From an uncultured Clostridia bacterium (GTDB lineage: Bacteria > Bacillota > Clostridia > Oscillospirales > Ruminococcaceae), in assembly GCA_947307175.1 (NCBI GenBank), contig CAMZIK010000014.1, positions 1-43,036 of the forward strand: a stretch of 43,036 nt of DNA. Direction: 5' to 3'. Under the pieces are notes generated by a model. That model was not told the DNA's origin. It was given only the letters and a program-made list of their open reading frames with translations, and ran no database searches. Below are positions 7,354 through 15,529 of the stretch, in pieces (positions within the stretch are counted from its first letter, which is position 1; every line of letters begins with the position of its first letter). The translations under genes and the position numbers were made by a program.

Positions 7354-8823
7354 ATGAAAAAACTATCAAAAAGAATACTCGCTGTGCTGGCGGCTATGAC
7401 TATGCTGCTCGCAGGCTGTTCAGAGAGCGGATCTTCGAGTCGCACCGAAAAGAATAACTCGTCTTCTTCAAGCTCTCAGAGTGAAAGCTCGTCCGACAAG
7501 GACAGCTCATCTGAAAGCAGCTCGGATAGTGATGACAGCACCGGCGGACAGCAGACCACAGCTGATGTTATCCCGTGGGATTATGATGTTCCCGACCCTA
7601 ACGGAAACACCTCCTCTCAGACCGATGATACAGATAGCGACAGCAGCAAAAAGGATGACGGCAGCTCAGATGATGACTCGTCAAACTCTGATAGTAAGCC
7701 TGATACCACCGCTGCAACAACTACTACGACCACAAAGCAGTCTCAGCAGGGAACTACGACTACAACGAGCAAGTCTCAGGGCGGCACGACCACCAAGGCA
7801 AGTCAGTCTCCTCAGCCGAAACCGACAACGACGACTGCAAAGCCGACACCAACACCGCCTTCTCCTTCGGGAACTCCTGTTCAGAAGCACGGCGCTCTGC
7901 ACATAAGCGGAAATCATATCGTTGACAGCCACGGAAAAGTATTTATGCTTCAGGGTATGTCAACTCACGGCATCATGTGGTCTGACGACACTAATACTTA
8001 TCCGTTCTCGGGTATCCTTTCAACAAGCTCACTGAAGGTACTGCGTGACGACTGGAAATGCAATGCCGTAAGAATAGCTATGTATACCGAGGAATGGGGA
8101 GGATATACACAGGGCTATGCCGCACAGGCAAAGCAGAAGGTCATCGACGGCGTTGCGAATGCGACAAGCATGGGAATGTACGTTATCATCGACTGGCATA
8201 TCCTTAAAGACGGAAATCCTCAGCAGCACCAGAGCGAAGCGATAGCCTTTTTCAGCGAGATGGCTTCAAGATACAAGAATTACAGCAACGTTATCTTTGA
8301 GCTTTGCAACGAGCCTAACGGCGGCGTTTCATGGGCAGGCAACATCAAGCCTTACTGTGAAGCTGTCGTAAAAGCTATCAGAAGCAAGGGCGCAAACAAT
8401 CTTATCATCTGCGGAACGGGAACATGGAGCCAGGATATACATCAGGTGATTGGCAACAGACTCAGTGATAAAAACTGCGCATATACCCTGCATTTCTATG
8501 CGAACACCCATACCGACTGGCTCAGACAGCGTCTTGAGCAGTGCTATAACAGCGGACTGCCTGTACTTGTTACCGAGTTCGGAACGTGCGATGCAAGCGG
8601 AAACGGCGACTTCAATGAGAGCCAGACAAGACAGTGGTACAGCCTGCTTGCAAGGCTTAAAGTCGGCTGGTTCAACTGGTCGGCAGCAAGCAAGAACGAG
8701 ACAGCTTCGGCATTCAAGCCGGGAACGAACCTTGCAAGCATCAGCGCAGGAGAATCTCAGCTGACCGAAAGCGGAAGACTTATCAGGAACCTGTTCAGAG
8801 CCAATGCGTCAAATGCAGCATAG
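7354..8823 (+). CDS. Cell-surface GH5 endoglucanase (cellulase) lipoprotein
   Basis: It hydrolyses internal beta-1,4-glucosidic bonds of cellulose or related glucans at the cell surface. The signal peptide MKKLSKRILAVLAAM ends in the lipobox LLAGC (Cys about 22), so the protein should be lipid-anchored. Residues about 25-110 are a Ser/Asp-rich linker and about 115-175 a Thr/Pro-rich linker. The GH5 domain (subfamily 2-like) spans about 178-480, with acid/base Glu320 in LCNEPNG and nucleophile Glu408 in VTEFG. No carbohydrate-binding module or dockerin is visible. The ribosome site AAAGGAG precedes it. hpt follows after 9 nt and may share the transcript. Confidence 0.92.
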   Translation: MKKLSKRILAVLAAMTMLLAGCSESGSSSRTEKNNSSSSSSQSESSSDKDSSSESSSDSDDSTGGQQTTADVIPWDYDVPDPNGNTSSQTDDTDSDSSKKDDGSSDDDSSNSDSKPDTTAATTTTTTKQSQQGTTTTTSKSQGGTTTKASQSPQPKPTTTTAKPTPTPPSPSGTPVQKHGALHISGNHIVDSHGKVFMLQGMSTHGIMWSDDTNTYPFSGILSTSSLKVLRDDWKCNAVRIAMYTEEWGGYTQGYAAQAKQKVIDGVANATSMGMYVIIDWHILKDGNPQQHQSEAIAFFSEMASRYKNYSNVIFELCNEPNGGVSWAGNIKPYCEAVVKAIRSKGANNLIICGTGTWSQDIHQVIGNRLSDKNCAYTLHFYANTHTDWLRQRLEQCYNSGLPVLVTEFGTCDASGNGDFNESQTRQWYSLLARLKVGWFNWSAASKNETASAFKPGTNLASISAGESQLTESGRLIRNLFRANASNAA

Positions 8824-8832
8824 GAGAAAACT

Positions 8833-9384
8833 ATGGAGATAAACAGCGTAAAAGATTATGAAAGCAGGATAAAGAGAGTTCTTATCACGCAGGAGGAAAT
8901 AAAGGCTTCGCTGAAAAAAGCAGGGGAGTTCATCGACTCGCTTTATGACGGCAAGCCGATACTGCTTGTAAGTGTTCTCAAAGGCTCGTTCGTGTTCATG
9001 GCTGACCTTGCAAGAGAGGTTACCGTTCCGTGCGAGATAGGCTTTATGTGCGTAAAAAGCTATTTTGAGGGAACGTCTTCTTCGGGAAATGTCAGCATCG
9101 TTATGGATCTTGACAGGGACATATCCGGCTATCACGTTGTTGTCGCAGAAGATATTATCGATACGGGAAGAACGCTTGAAAAGCTGGTGGAGATACTCAG
9201 AGCAAGGAATCCACTGTCTCTGCACGTTATCACGCTGCTTGATAAGCCTGACAGGAGAGTTGTTGAGATGAAAGCGGATATGTCGCTTTTCGTCATTCCC
9301 GATCATTTCGTTATCGGCTATGGACTCGACGCAGCAGAATATTACAGAACGCTTCCGTATATTGCAGAGTATAACGAGGAATAA
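8833..9384 (+). CDS. hpt: Hypoxanthine phosphoribosyltransferase
   Basis: A purine salvage enzyme: hypoxanthine or guanine plus PRPP gives IMP or GMP. It is 183 aa, the usual length. The PRPP-binding signature VVAEDIIDTGRTL is at about residues 102-114, LVSVLKGSFVF is the PPi loop region, and DKPDRRV and DHFVIGYGLD complete the family pattern. The ribosome site AGGAG overlaps the end of the cellulase gene. The pairing with a cellulase is not functionally obvious and may simply reflect readthrough. Confidence 0.95.
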   Translation: MEINSVKDYESRIKRVLITQEEIKASLKKAGEFIDSLYDGKPILLVSVLKGSFVFMADLAREVTVPCEIGFMCVKSYFEGTSSSGNVSIVMDLDRDISGYHVVVAEDIIDTGRTLEKLVEILRARNPLSLHVITLLDKPDRRVVEMKADMSLFVIPDHFVIGYGLDAAEYYRTLPYIAEYNEE

Positions 9385-9442
9385 GATTTTCAGCTGCGGC
9401 TCTTTGCAAGGCATTGAGCCGTAATTTTTGAAAGGTGATAAT

Positions 9443-9769
9443 ATGAGCGTAACAGTCAACATATACTATACAGGCAAAAATGGCAGCGCAAGAGCTTTTG
9501 CGCAGGAAATGGAGCAAAGCGGCACCACGCAGAAGATCCGTGAGGAGCAGGGCAACCTGCGCTACGAGTATTTTGTGCCGATGAACGACAGCGAAACGGT
9601 GCTGCTGATAGACAGCTGGGAGGATCAGGAGGCGATAGACAGACATCACCGCACACCGATGATGAACACTATCGCGCAGCTGCGTGAGAAATATGACCTG
9701 CATATGCGGGTGGAAAAGTTTGTGCAGGCGGGCGAAGATCCCGATGATAAAGAGTTTATAAGAGAATAG
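9443..9769 (+). CDS. Putative quinol monooxygenase / ABM-domain protein
   Basis: A 108-residue protein that fits the antibiotic-biosynthesis-monooxygenase (YgiN-like) ferredoxin fold. Its strand-helix pattern begins VTVNIYYTGKNGSARAFAQEM. The typical C-terminal WEDQEAIDRHHRTP motif is present, where the His pair often lines the active site. The start at ATG 9443 is preferred because AAAGGTG lies 7 nt upstream; an upstream TTG has no such site. Members act as small monooxygenases, isomerases or heme-handling proteins, so the substrate is unknown. The gene stands just before the antiporter in the same direction. Confidence 0.75.
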   Translation: MSVTVNIYYTGKNGSARAFAQEMEQSGTTQKIREEQGNLRYEYFVPMNDSETVLLIDSWEDQEAIDRHHRTPMMNTIAQLREKYDLHMRVEKFVQAGEDPDDKEFIRE

Positions 9770-9783
9770 AAGGTAAGTTTAGT

Positions 9784-11055
9784 TTGGACAGGATAGCATT
9801 TTTCAGGGATCTTGCCATTATCATCGTTTCGGCAAAGGTCTTTGGTATCATTGCGCAAAAACTCAGAGCGCCGCAGGTGGTCGGCGAGATCATCGCAGGA
9901 CTTCTGATAGGACCGTGCCTTTTCGGATTTGTGAAACAGTCTGACTATCTTTCGCTGATAGCTGAGATAGGCGTTATTATGATCATGTTCAGCGCAGGAC
10001 TGGAGACTAACCTGAAAGAGCTTATCAAAACAGGACCTAAAGCACTTATGATAGCGATAGTCGGAGTGTTTATACCTCTCGGCGGCGGTACTCTGCTTTA
10101 CAGCTGCTTCTACGGTTTTGAAGCGGTCGGCTCGGACGGATTTTACAAAGCGATCTTTATAGGTACGATACTGACTGCAACATCAGTCGGCATAACCGTG
10201 CAGACACTCAAAGAGCTTGGGCATATCAAGGAGCGTGTCGGTACGCTCATCACCAGCGCCGCTATAATCGACGACGTTATCGGCATCATTGTGCTGACTT
10301 TCGTTATCGGCTTTAAAAACCCCGAATCAAAGCCGCTTACAGTCGTTATACATACCGTGCTGTTCTTTGTGTGCAGCATTTGCGTGGGAATGATAATGTA
10401 CTACATTTTCAAGTTCATAGACAAGCGCCACCCGCATCAGCGCCGTGTCCCGATACTCGGATTTGCACTTTGTATGTTCTTTGCGTTCGCTGCGGAGGAG
10501 TTCTTCGGGATAGCCGACATCACGGGCGCTTACGTTGCAGGTCTTATTCTTTGCAATCTCAATGATTCATCGTATATCGCACGAAAGATAGACATAAACT
10601 CTTATATGATCTTCGGTCCGGTGTTCTTTGCAAGCATAGGTCTGAAAACAGAATTCAGCGGCTTCACCGCTGCTTTGCTCGGGTTCTCGCTTTGCTTTGT
10701 CGCTGTCGGACTTATCACTAAGGTCGTTGGCTGCGGTCTGACCGCAAAGCTTATGGGCTATAACTGGAACGAGAGCCTTAAAGTCGGCGTGGGTATGATG
10801 ACTCGTGGAGAGGTCGCCCTTATCGTTGCGCAAAAGGGTCTTTCGGTAGGTATGCTCGATGCAAAGTATTTCGCTTCGGTCATTCTGCTTATCATAGTTT
10901 CGTCAGTCACTACGCCGATAGTGCTCAAGCTGCTGTACAGAAAGTCGCACGGGCACAGGAGAACGGACGATGAACAGGGCGATGAACAGGGCGATGAACA
11001 GCAGCCGCAGGAGCAGGCAGTTCAGACTGAACAGGAAACGGTTCAGCAGGCGTAG
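9784..11055 (+). CDS. CPA2-family monovalent cation:proton antiporter
   Basis: A 423-residue membrane protein with about 12 hydrophobic helices, of the Na+/H+ exchanger type. Diagnostic parts are LRAPQVVGEIIAGLLIGP in helices 1-2, the ITSAAIIDDVIGI segment with the paired Asp residues used for ion exchange, and TRGEVALIVAQKGL. There is no RCK/TrkA-N domain, unlike KefB/KefC. Translation appears to start at TTG 9784 (GAAGGT upstream). The last ~25 residues are hydrophilic and built on a GDEQ repeat from three copies of a 12-bp unit near 10970-11000. The transported ion cannot be told from sequence. Confidence 0.88.
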   Translation: MDRIAFFRDLAIIIVSAKVFGIIAQKLRAPQVVGEIIAGLLIGPCLFGFVKQSDYLSLIAEIGVIMIMFSAGLETNLKELIKTGPKALMIAIVGVFIPLGGGTLLYSCFYGFEAVGSDGFYKAIFIGTILTATSVGITVQTLKELGHIKERVGTLITSAAIIDDVIGIIVLTFVIGFKNPESKPLTVVIHTVLFFVCSICVGMIMYYIFKFIDKRHPHQRRVPILGFALCMFFAFAAEEFFGIADITGAYVAGLILCNLNDSSYIARKIDINSYMIFGPVFFASIGLKTEFSGFTAALLGFSLCFVAVGLITKVVGCGLTAKLMGYNWNESLKVGVGMMTRGEVALIVAQKGLSVGMLDAKYFASVILLIIVSSVTTPIVLKLLYRKSHGHRRTDDEQGDEQGDEQQPQEQAVQTEQETVQQA

Positions 11056-11107
11056 TATTATTGTCATGCGGCTGCGGAAAAATAAATCCTGAACGGAGGT
11101 ATGTAGT

Positions 11108-11863
11108 ATGATCGTTTATTTCAGCGGAACGGGAAACAGCGAATACTGTGCAAGGTACATAGCGAAGCTTATAGACGACGAGGTCGTTGACAGCGCACAG
11201 TACATAAGAAAAAAGCAGATCGCACAGCTTGAGTCGGAAAAGCCGTGGGTGTTCGTGACCCCGACATATTCGTGGCAGCTGCCAAAGGTATTCAAGAGCT
11301 TTATCAGGCAGAGCGGCCTTTCGGGCAATAAGAGCGCCTATTTTGTGATGACCTGCGGCGGCAGCGTCGGCGGTGCGGCAAGCGGAGCGCTGGAGCTTTG
11401 CAAGGAAAAAGGGCTGCGCTTTAAAGGTCTTACGCCGATAGTTATGCCCGAAAATCTTATCACCATGTTCAAAGCGCCTGAGCCGGATGAAGCGGCTAAG
11501 ATAGTCGAAAAAGCGATCCCTGTTATCGAAAAGGCAGCTTCGCTTATAAAAGATGGCAAGCCGTTTGAAAAGCTCAGCTACAATTTCCTCAGTTATCTCG
11601 GAAGTGAGCTGTCAAATCCGCTGTTTTATAAGTTTGCGGTCAGCGCAAAGAAATTCTATGCGACCGATGAGTGTATCGGCTGCGGTCTTTGCGAGCAAAA
11701 ATGCGTTATGGGAAACATAGCTATGCAGGACGGAAAGCCCAAGTGGGGAGACAACTGCACTCAGTGCATGGCGTGCATAGCCCGCTGTCCCAAGCAGGCA
11801 ATAGAGTACGGAAAATCTTCAAAGGGAAAAACACGATATGTCTGCAAGGCTTTTGAAGGCTGA
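11108..11863 (+). CDS. EFR1-type flavodoxin-ferredoxin fusion
   Basis: A 251-residue cytoplasmic electron carrier. The N-terminus is a flavodoxin-like domain (MIVYFSGTGNSEYCARYI gives the FMN phosphate loop, SGTGNS). The C-terminus (residues about 190-235) carries two 4Fe-4S ferredoxin motifs: CIGCGLCEQKC and CTQCMACIARCP. This order matches the EFR1 family common in anaerobic Clostridia. The ribosome site GGAGG is well placed. The gene ends at a strong UUCG-tetraloop terminator. Redox partners are unknown. Confidence 0.9.
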   Translation: MIVYFSGTGNSEYCARYIAKLIDDEVVDSAQYIRKKQIAQLESEKPWVFVTPTYSWQLPKVFKSFIRQSGLSGNKSAYFVMTCGGSVGGAASGALELCKEKGLRFKGLTPIVMPENLITMFKAPEPDEAAKIVEKAIPVIEKAASLIKDGKPFEKLSYNFLSYLGSELSNPLFYKFAVSAKKFYATDECIGCGLCEQKCVMGNIAMQDGKPKWGDNCTQCMACIARCPKQAIEYGKSSKGKTRYVCKAFEG

Positions 11864-11873
11864 TGATCATCTT

Positions 11874-11898
11874 GCTCCGCTTCGGCGGAGCTATTTTT
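11874..11898 (+). terminator. Terminator with TTCG tetraloop
   Basis: GCTCCGC-TTCG-GCGGAGC (7-bp stem) followed by CTATTTTT, directly behind the EFR1 gene. Confidence 0.85.
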
Positions 11899-11951
11899 GC
11901 CGTAAAAAAAGAAAAATGAATAAAAAAGTGTCGTTTTATAGGTTTTTGTGG

Positions 11952-11980
11952 TTGACAAACTGTAATAATAAGTATATAAT
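11952..11980 (+). promoter_or_regulatory. Consensus sigma-A promoter for the MarR gene
   Basis: TTGACA at 11952-11957, 17-bp spacer, TATAAT at 11975-11980. Both hexamers are perfect. The transcript would begin about 35 nt before the start codon. Confidence 0.9.
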
Positions 11981-12020
11981 TAAAAATTAAGGGAGAATAT
12001 GAGAACGGGAGATGATATTT

Positions 12021-12467
12021 ATGGCAAAAAGAACTGTTAAAGAGGAATGCCTTCTTAAATTGTGTGAGATATATCCGGTGTACAGAAGTGTTCTCTGCGG
12101 GCTTTTTGACAAGAAGGAATTCAAGTTCACAAAGACTCAGCAGCTTATTATCCTGACACTGTGGATCAGCGGTACATTGTCGCTCAACGAGCTTTCAAAA
12201 AAGATCTGTACATCTAACGAGCAGGCAACAAGAGCTGTCGGACAGCTTGTCAAGAGAGGCATTGTTTCAAGAGTCAAGAATGAGAACAACCGCCGTGAGA
12301 TCGAGATAAGTCTTACGCAGGCCGGTATTGATGATATCAAAGAAGCACAGAAAAAAATAATCCAGCGTATGCATAAGGGCCTCGAGGCTATGGACGAAAA
12401 GGACGCAAATACTATCTGTGAATGTATCGATAAGATAGGCGAGATAGTCAAAAGAATGGGATATTGA
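12021..12467 (+). CDS. MarR-family transcriptional regulator
   Basis: A 148-residue winged-helix protein. Residues about 45-115 form the DNA-binding domain: LSLNELSKKICTSNEQATRAVGQLVKRGIV is helix-turn-helix, followed by the wing SRVKNENNRREIEISLTQAG, typical of MarR. The start at ATG 12021 is chosen because GGGAG lies 9 nt upstream; ATG 12012 would overlap that site. It sits behind a perfect promoter, and the small Cys-rich protein gene follows at 12482. The target and ligand are unknown; MarR proteins often regulate their own or adjacent genes. Confidence 0.88.
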   Translation: MAKRTVKEECLLKLCEIYPVYRSVLCGLFDKKEFKFTKTQQLIILTLWISGTLSLNELSKKICTSNEQATRAVGQLVKRGIVSRVKNENNRREIEISLTQAGIDDIKEAQKKIIQRMHKGLEAMDEKDANTICECIDKIGEIVKRMGY

Positions 12468-12481
12468 CCGGAAAGGCTTGT

Positions 12482-12688
12482 ATGAACAGCAGTAACCGTA
12501 AGAAAAAGCGAGTTCAGGGCAGTTGTGAGACCTGTGCAAATTTTGCGTTTGATGAGGACTACGAGCAGTATATCTGCCTTGTTGACCTTGATGAAGACGA
12601 GTATTACAGGTTCCTCAATGAGCCGAATTATGCCTGCCCGTATTATCGCCTTGACGATGAGTACGGCGTTGTCAGAAAGCAGATTTAA
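12482..12688 (+). CDS. Small Cys-rich acidic protein (DUF6472-like)
   Basis: A 68-residue protein with a basic N-terminus (SSNRKKKRVQ) and an acidic body. Four cysteines stand in the pattern CETC, then YICLVD, then YACPYY, which suggests a small metal-binding knuckle. It resembles the DUF6472 family of Clostridia in the CxxCxNFxFDEDYEQYIC arrangement; that naming is from memory. The ribosome site GGAAAGG is 5-6 nt before ATG 12482. It shares a transcript with the MarR regulator (14-nt gap) and is followed by a terminator. Confidence 0.75.
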   Translation: MNSSNRKKKRVQGSCETCANFAFDEDYEQYICLVDLDEDEYYRFLNEPNYACPYYRLDDEYGVVRKQI

Positions 12689-12697
12689 AAAAAGCAA

Positions 12698-12730
12698 AAA
12701 AGTGCTTGTTTACTATTGACAAGCACTTTT
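12698..12730 (+). terminator. Terminator after the MarR operon
   Basis: A 12-bp stem pairs AAAAGTGCTTGT (12698-12709) with ACAAGCACTTTT (12719-12730). Its right arm contains part of the -35 element of the next promoter. Confidence 0.85.
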
Positions 12731-12744
12731 GTTTGTGGTATACT
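12716..12744 (+). promoter_or_regulatory. tRNA-Ser promoter overlapping the terminator
   Basis: TTGACA at 12716-12721, 17-bp spacer, TATACT at 12739-12744, about 36 bp before the tRNA. The -35 hexamer is shared with the terminator stem. Confidence 0.85.
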
Positions 12745-12780
12745 ATTAAAGCTGTAATAGTTACAGCGGAAATGAACTGT

Positions 12781-12873
12781 GGAGAAGTCGCCTAGCCCGG
12801 TTTATGGCGCACGACTGGAACTCGTGTATGGGTTGATAGCTCATCGAGGGTTCGAATCCCTCCTTCTCCGCCA
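12781..12873 (+). tRNA. tRNA-Ser (GGA)
   Basis: A class II tRNA with acceptor GGAGAAG/CTTCTCC, anticodon loop CTGGAAC (anticodon GGA), a long variable arm, T-arm GAGGG-TTCGAAT-CCCTC and an encoded CCA. All stems pair. Confidence 0.96.
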
Positions 12874-12888
12874 GAATTCCAAGATTAC

Positions 12889-12922
12889 CCAAGTTCTTGA
12901 AACGCCGAGAACTTGGCTTTTT
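12889..12922 (+). terminator. Terminator after tRNA-Ser
   Basis: CCAAGTTCT (12889-12897) pairs with AGAACTTGG (12908-12916), followed by CTTTTTC. Confidence 0.8.
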
Positions 12923-12950
12923 CTTTGCATAAACCCCGATTTTACGCAGT

Positions 12951-14520
12951 TTGCGAGTGCTTTGCGTGGAAATTCAAGTCCTGTTTTTAATGCTCATTTT
13001 CCAAATATTCCTTTCGATTTCCATCGACAAGTATGAAAAGGACAATCCGTCGCTTGCAGAGTCTAAGATTACTTCGCTTTTGAAAGCTGACTACGACGAA
13101 AAGGCAAAGGAGCTTGCTGACAAGATAGACGACCTCAGAGAGTCACTTAAAGTATACACCGATTGTGAGGTAAAAGCTGATTCAGACTACACAAAGGTAG
13201 CCGAGTATTTCAAGACGCATACAGACGAGAACGAGATCACATGGAGCAAGGCAGGTGCGATCTATCTGATGCTGTCATCAGTTAAGCTCGGAGAAAACAC
13301 TTTCGCATACATCGTTACGGGAAACAAGTTTGATTTCAGCAAGGCTGAGGATAGAATGGAGCTTTACCCTATTATCGATGCCATGTCACAGGGACAGCGC
13401 TCGCTTCTTTTCTATGCTGACCTGGCGAAATGATAATGACAGGAAACTACACTGATGCGAACTGGAACAAGCTGAATGAAACTATGCAGGAAGACCTTAA
13501 AACATCTGAGGCTTCATTAGTTTATGCAGGCGTTGACCGCAGCACATTCCAGCCCGCAGGCATTGCGCTCACCAGCGAAGCCCGCCAGATACAGTCGGCA
13601 ACGGGAAGTAGTTATGCCAACAAGCTTTTTGGTATCGACACGACATACATTAAGATAGCAGGCTATGCAACAAGCCTTGCGCTTGTCAGTGCAGGCATCG
13701 GCTCGCTCGTTCATTCGGGCACAGTAAAGGAAGCAGCAATTGCAAAGCAGCAGGCTGATGCTATCAAGAGAGCAGCAGACGACGCAGCAGCCGCAGCCAA
13801 GGCATTGCAGGATACTGTTGCTGAAAAATATCAGGCAACGGCAGACAAATTTTGTTTCTATCTGCAGAACACATTAAATTATGATTATGTAGACACGGTA
13901 GAATTGGGTACTAATTATGGTAACCGACGTATATTTGAAAAGTTTAAAGGCAATGACAAAGTTACTGTTAAATCTTATGATCAAAAAGGAAATACAACAG
14001 TAGACTGCAAGAAAGTTCTCGAAGAAGTCGGGAAAAATGAAGAGTATCAGACGGCTCTGCAAGAATACAATGACGCAGTTGAGGCAGCAAAGGTAAAGCC
14101 GCAGGCGACCCGATAACCGCTGACATTATCGCACAGAAAGGCAGCAACACTATGCCGACAAGCAAGGCAACCGCTGTCAGAATGTTCGGCAAGACCGATG
14201 CGCTCAACGTTGTAAGTGAGGAATACGGCTACAATGACAAGCTGATCGGACTTTACATCTTTGCTGCAACTGACAACACAAAGTCAGGCGAAAAGCCGGC
14301 AGACAAGACAGATTCCAGCGCAGCGGACAACTCGTCAGCAGAAAGCTCAGCAACCGACAGTTTGTCGGCTGCAGAGGACAGCTCAAGCACTGCCGAAAAG
14401 GCAGCAGCTTCTGTTATCGGCGCAGGAACACTGACTCTTTCCTGCGCAGGCTCGGCAGCAGTAGGTGCGCTGATAGCTTTCCTTATCGTCCGCAAGAAGA
14501 AAGACGACAAAGCAGCGTAG
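12951..14520 (+). pseudogene. Decayed gene for a large membrane-anchored surface protein
   Basis: Three pieces in three frames read as one protein if two bases are restored. Piece one (to 13433) ends LLFYADLAK. Piece two (13430-14116) resumes MIMTGNYTDANWNKL; one missing A in the AAATGATAATG stretch explains the break. Piece three continues from about 14101 as AGDPITADIIAQKGSNT after VEAAKVK, again a single-base loss. The C-terminus has a Ser-rich stretch, a hydrophobic helix (about 14405-14490) and a basic KKKDDKAA tail, as in wall- or membrane-anchored surface proteins. No proper 5' end, signal peptide or ribosome site is visible. Sequencing error could explain the frameshifts but not the missing start. 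I do not recognise the family. Confidence 0.7.
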
Positions 14521-14562
14521 AGTTTCAGGTCTGTCAAGACAAGAAAAACAAACTAAGAATTA

Positions 14563-14612
14563 AAAAGGCTCTTTGCTTACCGCAAAATTATGCGGAAAGT
14601 AAGGAGCCTTTT
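14563..14612 (+). terminator. Terminator after the pseudogene
   Basis: AAAAGGCTC (14563-14571) pairs with GAGCCTTTT (14604-14612). An inner helix of CTTAC/GTAAG and CCGCA/TGCGG makes a long hairpin. Confidence 0.8.
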
Positions 14613-14677
14613 GTATTGGCATAATGAAAGAGTGCTTTCGGATATGGCAATATGGTATAGACATTCACCCCGAACTA

Positions 14678-14686
14678 TGCTATAAT
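14678..14686 (+). promoter_or_regulatory. Extended -10 promoter
   Basis: TGCTATAAT, identical to the element before the ECF gene, with no good -35. It would start a transcript about 60 nt before the gene at 14752. Confidence 0.55.
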
Positions 14687-14751
14687 TCTTTCAACAAGAA
14701 TAATCCCTTTGGGGTTGTTAATAAGATAAATAAGTATTTACAGGTGAGAAT

Positions 14752-15090
14752 ATGAGTTTTTTTATAACCGAAAGTCAAAGAAAACAAATGGGGGGAACTT
14801 GTTATTTTGAGTTCCAGCGAGGGCAGAAAGCACCAAACGGCAAATCGGTCTTTTGGAGAGAAGATTCACTAGTGCTTCATATGGATATTGCTGACGAGAT
14901 CGCTTTATACAAGATCATTCCCGATTTCCAATACTATGGTGAGACAATAATAGATAAAGAAAAATGGAGCATTATCCAGAACAACGCTAAAAATCAAGGT
15001 TCAAAAGCTATCGAGGTTATAGATGAACTGAGCAGTTGGGTAGAAGATAATTATAAAGAATCTGATTATTTCCTAATTATAGGTATATGA
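14752..15090 (+). CDS. Hypothetical protein, 112 aa
   Basis: Not confidently recognised. It is a soluble 112-residue protein starting MSFFITESQRKQMGG, with the ribosome site AGGTGAG. The C-terminal part (KWSIIQNNAKNQGSKAIEV, then ELSSWVEDN and a hydrophobic FLIIGI end) resembles small proteins I associate with polymorphic-toxin immunity genes in Firmicutes, but that is a weak impression. It has its own extended -10 promoter and follows the decayed surface-protein gene, so it might be an orphan immunity gene. Its AT content is above that of the housekeeping genes to the left. Confidence 0.6.
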   Translation: MSFFITESQRKQMGGTCYFEFQRGQKAPNGKSVFWREDSLVLHMDIADEIALYKIIPDFQYYGETIIDKEKWSIIQNNAKNQGSKAIEVIDELSSWVEDNYKESDYFLIIGI

Positions 15091-15135
15091 TTTTCGATTC
15101 ATATTCGGGACACTTCGCAAAAAGGAGGACACCAG

Positions 15136-15267
15136 ATGGAAAGCATAACCGAAATGCAGGACCGTTTTCTGACCATACAGAGCGATTTGGATAATCAAAA
15201 ATACTATTACGGGCTTGACAAATACATGCAACTATGCTACAATAACAAAAAGTTTTTGAAAACTTGA
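15136..15267 (+). CDS. Small ORF, 43 aa, possibly a gene fragment
   Basis: It starts MESITEMQDRFLTIQSDL behind a near-perfect AAAGGAGG site and ends KKFLKT. The first ~30 residues look like the start of a normal protein. The last ~12 codons run through the promoter at 15215-15243, so this is probably the surviving 5' end of a truncated gene. No function can be given. Confidence 0.45.
   Translation: MESITEMQDRFLTIQSDLDNQKYYYGLDKYMQLCYNNKKFLKT
15215..15243 (+). promoter_or_regulatory. Strong sigma-A promoter of a very short transcript
   Basis: TTGACA at 15215-15220, 17-bp spacer, TACAAT at 15238-15243 preceded by an extended TGC. The transcript would run to the terminator at 15383-15413, about 160 nt. 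Confidence 0.8.
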
Positions 15268-15295
15268 TACTCTTAATGAAAGTGAGGTAATTAAT

Positions 15296-15361
15296 ATGAC
15301 CTGTACAATGATTAAAAACGAAAACAGTATGAGCAGAATTACCTCGGCAGTATTGAAGTAA
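15296..15361 (+). CDS. Short ORF, 21 aa, in its own transcript
   Basis: MTCTMIKNENSMSRITSAV followed by LK and a stop. The site AAGTGAGG lies about 7 nt upstream, with a near-consensus promoter in front and a strong terminator behind. It could be a leader peptide for the terminator ahead of the acetyltransferase gene, a tiny toxin or signal peptide, or a spurious ORF within a small RNA. The peptide has no hydrophobic helix, which argues against a membrane toxin. Confidence 0.45.
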   Translation: MTCTMIKNENSMSRITSAVLK

Positions 15362-15382
15362 CCATTTTCATATGAAATGATT

Positions 15383-15413
15383 ATGCCGCAGTGGATTTTG
15401 CTGCGGCATTTTT
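15383..15413 (+). terminator. Terminator of the short transcript
   Basis: ATGCCGCAG (15383-15391) pairs with CTGCGGCAT (15401-15409), followed by TTTTT. Confidence 0.88.
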
Positions 15414-15529
15414 GCGCACAAAAGCACTTGGGCTGTCATTTTTTTCCTGCCGCAGTTTTGTCCATCGGGTATTGTCGAGGTCATGCTCAAAGAAAAACAG
15501 GCTTAAATTAGAAAGGAATGGTTATTACA

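Noticed and set aside
12779..13036. Plus-strand frame running across tRNA-Ser
   Set aside because: It covers the tRNA and its terminator; no protein gene should do this.
14752..15090. Firm assignment as an immunity protein
   Set aside because: Only a general resemblance at the C-terminus and no toxin gene nearby; kept as hypothetical.
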